Source of the DNA: Pseudomonadota bacterium
Lineage (GTDB): Bacteria; Pseudomonadota; Gammaproteobacteria; Halothiobacillales; Halothiobacillaceae
Assembly (NCBI GenBank): GCA_021795795.1
Contig: JAJYPA010000258.1
Location: forward strand, 1 to 10,598
Length of the DNA: 10,598 nt
Direction: 5' to 3'
Shown: piece by piece, positions 8,402 to 10,598 of the stretch
How the letters are laid out: each line of letters begins with the position of its first letter
How positions within the stretch are numbered: position 1 is the first letter of the stretch
The notes under the pieces: model-generated
Databases searched by the model: none
The model's input: only the letters and a program-made list of their open reading frames with translations
Told to the model about the DNA's origin: nothing
Program-made: the position numbers and the translations under genes

Positions 8402-9526
8402 ATGACCAGGGACCCTTGGCACTACCCCCGCACGGATTTGGCGGATCAATACCTGAAAACGCTGGAAATCGGGCTCATCAAGAGCCTGGCGCTCTTCGCC
8501 CAGCGACGTATGGGCAAGACGGAGTTTCTCCGCAAAGACCTGATCCCGGCTGCCGAGCAGGCGGGGTACATCACGATTTACGTATCCCTGTGGGAGTCCA
8601 GAGAAGATCCCGAAGCCGTGCTGCTGGACGCCATCCAAAAAGCCGCCGAAGGAGAGGGAATTATACCCGATATCCGGCGCAGATTCGGACGACCAGGCTC
8701 AAAAATAGGCGTCGGAGCAAATGCCGGAACAGTAGGTGCCCAGGCATCATGGGAGCAAGGGACCTCAGAAACCAGCAGCAACCGCATGCTGGATCTCCGC
8801 CAGTGGATGAACACCCTGGCCCGGAAGAAAAAACCCACGCTGTTGCTCGTGGACGAGATCCAGTCGCTGGCGGACGAGAAGCGGTACGGCGCACTGGTAG
8901 CCGCCCTGAGAAGCGCCCTCGACAAGCATGGAGACCAGATCAAAGCCGTATTCACCGGGTCATCAAGCGAGGGGCTGCAGCGCATGTTTCAGAAAGAAAA
9001 GGCGCCGCTCTTCCAGTTCAGCCATCAAATCCCATTCCCTCAGATGGGTCCAGAGTTCGTGCGGCATATGCTTCGCGCATTTACCAACGCAACCCAACGC
9101 CAATTAAATGAAGCGGAGACATGGCAGGCGTTTATCGACCTGGCGCTGGTGCCAGAGCATTTCCGGTTGATGATGGCCAACATGGTCCAGTTGGGCAGCA
9201 CCGATATCACCACCGCGCTGCGGGAAGTCAAAGCCGCCATACAGGAGTCGGCCGAATACCCCAGCCGATGGGCGGAGTTGACTCCCATCGACCAAGCCGT
9301 GCTCAGTATGATAGTGGGAGGGCAGAAACCTTATGCGCAAGAAAGCCGGGAACTCATCGCAGAGCGTATGGAGATTGCCGTAAAAGGCGTAACATCGGGC
9401 GTCATTCAACGGAGCATAACCAGAATGTGCGCAAAGGGCGTAATCGCTACCACCGGCCACAGAGAATATCTGGTGGAAGACCGCGCATTCGCCGCATGGG
9501 TAGAGCAAGCGGTACTGCACAATTGA
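8402..9526 (+). CDS. ATPase_2/ORC-like P-loop ATPase with a winged-helix-like C-terminus
   Basis: 374 residues; ATG at 8402 with a modest GGGA five bases upstream. Walker A is AQRRMGKT (33-40), where the usual first glycine is alanine; Walker B is LLLVDE (147-152); FTGSSSEGL (184-192) matches the sensor I strand with the TGS turn typical of archaeal-type ATPase_2 proteins; QFSHQIPFPQM (205-215) fits the strand after it. The lid region follows (about 216-285). Residues about 291-365 (ELTPIDQAVLSMIVGG to REYLVED) have the helix pattern of a winged helix, as in ORC/Cdc6 relatives. Residues 96-125 are a glycine-rich insertion (GSKIGVGANAGTVGAQ). From the family it should bind ATP and probably DNA; what it acts on is unknown. 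Its palindromic promoter sets it apart as its own transcription unit. Autoregulation through the winged helix is possible. It may be an accessory factor of the island or an independent cargo gene. Confidence 0.85.
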   Translation: MTRDPWHYPRTDLADQYLKTLEIGLIKSLALFAQRRMGKTEFLRKDLIPAAEQAGYITIYVSLWESREDPEAVLLDAIQKAAEGEGIIPDIRRRFGRPGSKIGVGANAGTVGAQASWEQGTSETSSNRMLDLRQWMNTLARKKKPTLLLVDEIQSLADEKRYGALVAALRSALDKHGDQIKAVFTGSSSEGLQRMFQKEKAPLFQFSHQIPFPQMGPEFVRHMLRAFTNATQRQLNEAETWQAFIDLALVPEHFRLMMANMVQLGSTDITTALREVKAAIQESAEYPSRWAELTPIDQAVLSMIVGGQKPYAQESRELIAERMEIAVKGVTSGVIQRSITRMCAKGVIATTGHREYLVEDRAFAAWVEQAVLHN

Positions 9527-9642
9527 GCCTGATCAAAGCAGGTGAGACTGGAAGTGGTCATTCGATCTGTGTCTGTACCGAGTGCATGTGTAAGGTCTCT
9601 TGGCGGTCTATTCTGGTGCTTGCTGCGTGATGTGTGGCGATT
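9527..9642. other. Gap after the ATPase gene, nothing recognised
   Basis: No gene, terminator or repeat is supported here. A short CCTG/CAGG dyad near 9528-9542 lacks a T-run. The stretch may be unidentifiable debris from the neighbouring deleted insertion sequence. Confidence 0.3.
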
Positions 9643-9755
9643 CACCTCGACGATAAAGCGGGCGAGATGATCTTCAGGGAGCCAGTCTTCCATGGATGGG
9701 GCAGGAGGTAACTATTCTTGCGGTCGGGGTCGATAAAGTGCGCCATTTCACTCAT
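9643..9755 (-). pseudogene. IS1182-like transposase remnant, N-terminal fragment with frameshift
   Basis: On the minus strand an ATG at 9746 (or 9755) starts MAHFIDPDRKNSYLLP; the frame then breaks and the neighbouring frame continues SMEDWLPEDHLARFIVEV to about 9643. Together these give the N-terminus typical of IS1182-group transposases, where LLPPSMEDWLPEDHLARF is continuous. One C missing from the CCCC run near 9700 explains the break. Past IVEV the reading no longer resembles a transposase, so the rest of the element has been lost. No terminal inverted repeat could be paired. The remnant shows that an insertion sequence once sat here and was later deleted down to about 110 bp. Confidence 0.6.
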
Positions 9756-10075
9756 CACGTTGTGCCGCACGATAGCGGCGTTAGCTGAGCGCCGGGCCAA
9801 CAGACAGGGGCAAAGAGGCAGGACTTACAGCAGAGCCGCTCATCAATGAGAGGAATTTGACAGCGCCCTTCGCGGCGGTCCTTCAGCCCCTGGTGGGCGC
9901 AGTGGTGGGGCTGGCCGTCCGTGAAGAAGGATCTTGGCCGAGCGATCTGCGGCATAGAGACTGCGGCCGTGCCGATCGCCTCACCTGCGGTGTGGCAGGC
10001 ACTCCACCGATGGTATCCGCACGCCATGTCCGGCGCGGGCTTCAGGAAGTGTGTCGCTTGTCCAGTAATGAGCAC
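9755..10075 (-). CDS. Cys/His-rich hypothetical protein, probably 5'-truncated
   Basis: A 106-residue frame begins at GTG 10075 and ends with TGA (9757-9755). Its second half is rich in possible metal ligands: HHCAH, then RREGRCQIPLIDERLCCKSC and a last C in APVC, a spacing that could hold one or two zinc ions. No ribosome binding site precedes the GTG, and the frame stays open with protein-like sequence (SLIKRHAIEPDVWVLITGQ) up to about 10130, where group II intron sequence on the other strand takes over. I therefore read it as a gene whose 5' end was removed. The last residues may run into IS1182-like sequence. I do not recognise the family. It could also be chance, although the shadow frames on the other strand look less protein-like between 9790 and 10075. 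Confidence 0.4.
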   Translation of the reverse strand: MLITGQATHFLKPAPDMACGYHRWSACHTAGEAIGTAAVSMPQIARPRSFFTDGQPHHCAHQGLKDRREGRCQIPLIDERLCCKSCLFAPVCWPGAQLTPLSCGTT

Positions 10076-10130
10076 CCAAACGTCGGGTTCTATTGCGTGT
10101 CGCTTGATCAGTGACTTGCTCTTTACACGA

Positions 10131-10313
10131 TCGGCTTTCGCGTTGATTGGCTTCCGGACGGAAGTGACTCGCGCATGGCTGCATGCGTTAAGGCGACGCA
10201 GTCAGCGCGTACGAATGTCCTGGCGGCTTTTTGGACCGATAGTGAACCGATACCTTCCTCCCGTAAAACTGGCTCATCCCTACCCATCGCAAAGATTTCG
10301 CGTCATGACCTGA
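10131..10313 (+). pseudogene. C-terminal remnant of a group II intron reverse transcriptase/maturase
   Basis: The frame ending at TGA 10311-10313 reads FRTEVTRAWLHALRRRSQR, then an FGPIVNRYLPP stretch and HPYPSQRF. The WLxxLRRRSQ, LPP and HPYPxxRF elements in this order are the usual end of intron-encoded proteins of this intron class. The reverse transcriptase domains are absent: upstream of about 10131 the frame no longer matches. A neighbouring frame just before (NVGFYCVSLDQ, ending 10114) may be a further frameshifted piece of the same protein. Domains V and VI follow directly, as in a complete intron, so only the 3' end of the element survives. Confidence 0.6.
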
Positions 10314-10318
10314 GGTAG

Positions 10319-10391
10319 GAGCCGTATGCGGTAATTCCGCTCGTACGGATCTGTGCGGGGCGCGGTGGGTAACTACTGTCTCTACCGCGAC
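10319..10391 (+). mobile_element. Group II intron 3' end, domains V and VI
   Basis: Domain V is at 10319-10351: GAGCCGTA (10319-10326) pairs with TACGGATC (10344-10351), GCGG (10328-10331) pairs with CCGC (10337-10340) around a TAATT loop, and a CG bulge (10342-10343) sits where expected. The third pair of the AGC triad is G opposite A rather than the usual G-U. Domain VI runs about 10355-10391: GCGG (10355-10358) pairs with CCGC (10385-10388), the inner helix GGTGG/CTACT is closed by GTAA, and A10384 is bulged. Seven bases separate that adenosine from a terminal AC at 10390-10391, the normal distance from branch point to 3' splice site. With no 5' part, the intron cannot splice. Confidence 0.7.
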
Positions 10392-10484
10392 CTTCATATT
10401 GGTGTTCATAAACACGTATTATAATTTCTATTTACATATCATGATGATTGAATTGTTATAAATAAAAGATTGTGAACAAAATAA
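10392..10484. other. AT-rich strip after the intron 3' splice site, no gene seen
   Basis: This 93-bp stretch is strikingly A+T-rich beside GC-rich neighbours. It holds a TATAAT at about 10420 and a small dyad GTGTT-CATA-AACAC just before it. No reading frame of note crosses it. It corresponds to the former 3' exon of the intron and may once have been a promoter region. Confidence 0.35.
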
Positions 10485-10598
10485 ATACATATTGATGTGG
10501 ATGGCGCTTCGGCCCACGCGGTGCTGAAGTTTGCATTCCGGGATTATTTCGGCGTCCCGGAAGTACGGATTCACAGCTATATCGGACACCGTCTGCGG
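10485..10598 (+). CDS. Coding fragment running off the window, possibly tyrosine recombinase
   Basis: After an in-frame TAA at 10482-10484 the frame is open to the window end. It reads DGASAHAVLKFAFRDYFGVP, then EVRIHSYIGHRLR. The only usual start is GTG at 10497, with no ribosome binding site, so this is probably an internal piece of a gene that lost its 5' end. HRLR preceded by a hydrophobic run resembles the HxLR box of tyrosine recombinases, which would suit an island edge, but 34 codons are too few to be sure. Confidence 0.25.
   Translation, partial: MHIDVDGASAHAVLKFAFRDYFGVPEVRIHSYIGHRLR

Noticed and set aside
8416..9111. 231-codon plus-strand frame inside the ATPase gene
   Set aside because: It is Arg/Gly/Pro-rich shadow sequence of the real frame, which has clear Walker and sensor motifs.
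9527..9800. MITE-like element made from two ends of the IS remnant
   Set aside because: The sequences on the two sides could not be paired as terminal inverted repeats.
9921..10130. First 70 codons of the plus-strand frame that ends in the maturase remnant
   Set aside because: No similarity to intron-encoded proteins before about 10131; this part is antisense to the Cys/His-rich frame and its ATG is probably accidental.

Overview
The window looks like an accessory (defence-island-like) segment of a proteobacterial chromosome or integrative element. The genes use a GC-rich proteobacterial codon style. Intergenic promoters look sigma70-type and are AT-rich. The ATPase, IS1182-like and group II intron families seen here are ones I associate with beta-/gammaproteobacteria and Acidithiobacillus-like bacteria. 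That host guess is weak and rests on recognition only.

Left part (1-3886): the C-terminal bulk of a GIY-YIG nuclease-fold protein (1-1182, 5' end outside the window). A 184-bp gap with a perfect TATAAT box and an inverted repeat follows. Then comes an 839-residue XPD/DinG-like superfamily 2 helicase that carries its own C-terminal PD-(D/E)XK nuclease (1367-3886, TTG start with a strong ribosome binding site). Two nucleases and one helicase side by side fit a DNA-targeting anti-phage or anti-plasmid module.

Middle part (3887-8340): a strong promoter whose -10 box lies inside a 15-bp palindrome drives a 1345-residue protein. This protein has an N-terminal XRE-type helix-turn-helix, a proline-rich linker, a diverged nuclease-like domain, a STAND-like region that seems to have lost its P-loop, and a long helical C-terminal half. 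Its stop codon overlaps the ATG of a small gene that appears broken by a one-base deletion. This giant is the best candidate here for a poorly described system: the regulator, a possible effector and a possible sensor sit in one chain, and its promoter carries repeated half-sites suggesting autoregulation.

Right part (8337-9526): a 374-residue ATPase_2/ORC-like P-loop ATPase with a winged-helix-like C-terminus. A 44-bp palindromic array of TTATCT/GATAAA half-sites sits in its promoter.

Far right (9527-10598): no intact gene that I can support. It is a patchwork of mobile-element debris: a frameshifted N-terminal piece of an IS1182-like transposase (- strand), a Cys/His-rich reading frame probably cut at its 5' end (- strand), the 3' end of a group II intron (last part of the reverse transcriptase/maturase frame plus domains V and VI), an AT-rich strip, and a short coding fragment at the edge that may be part of a tyrosine recombinase. 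Such debris beside defence-type genes is what one expects at the edge of a variable region.
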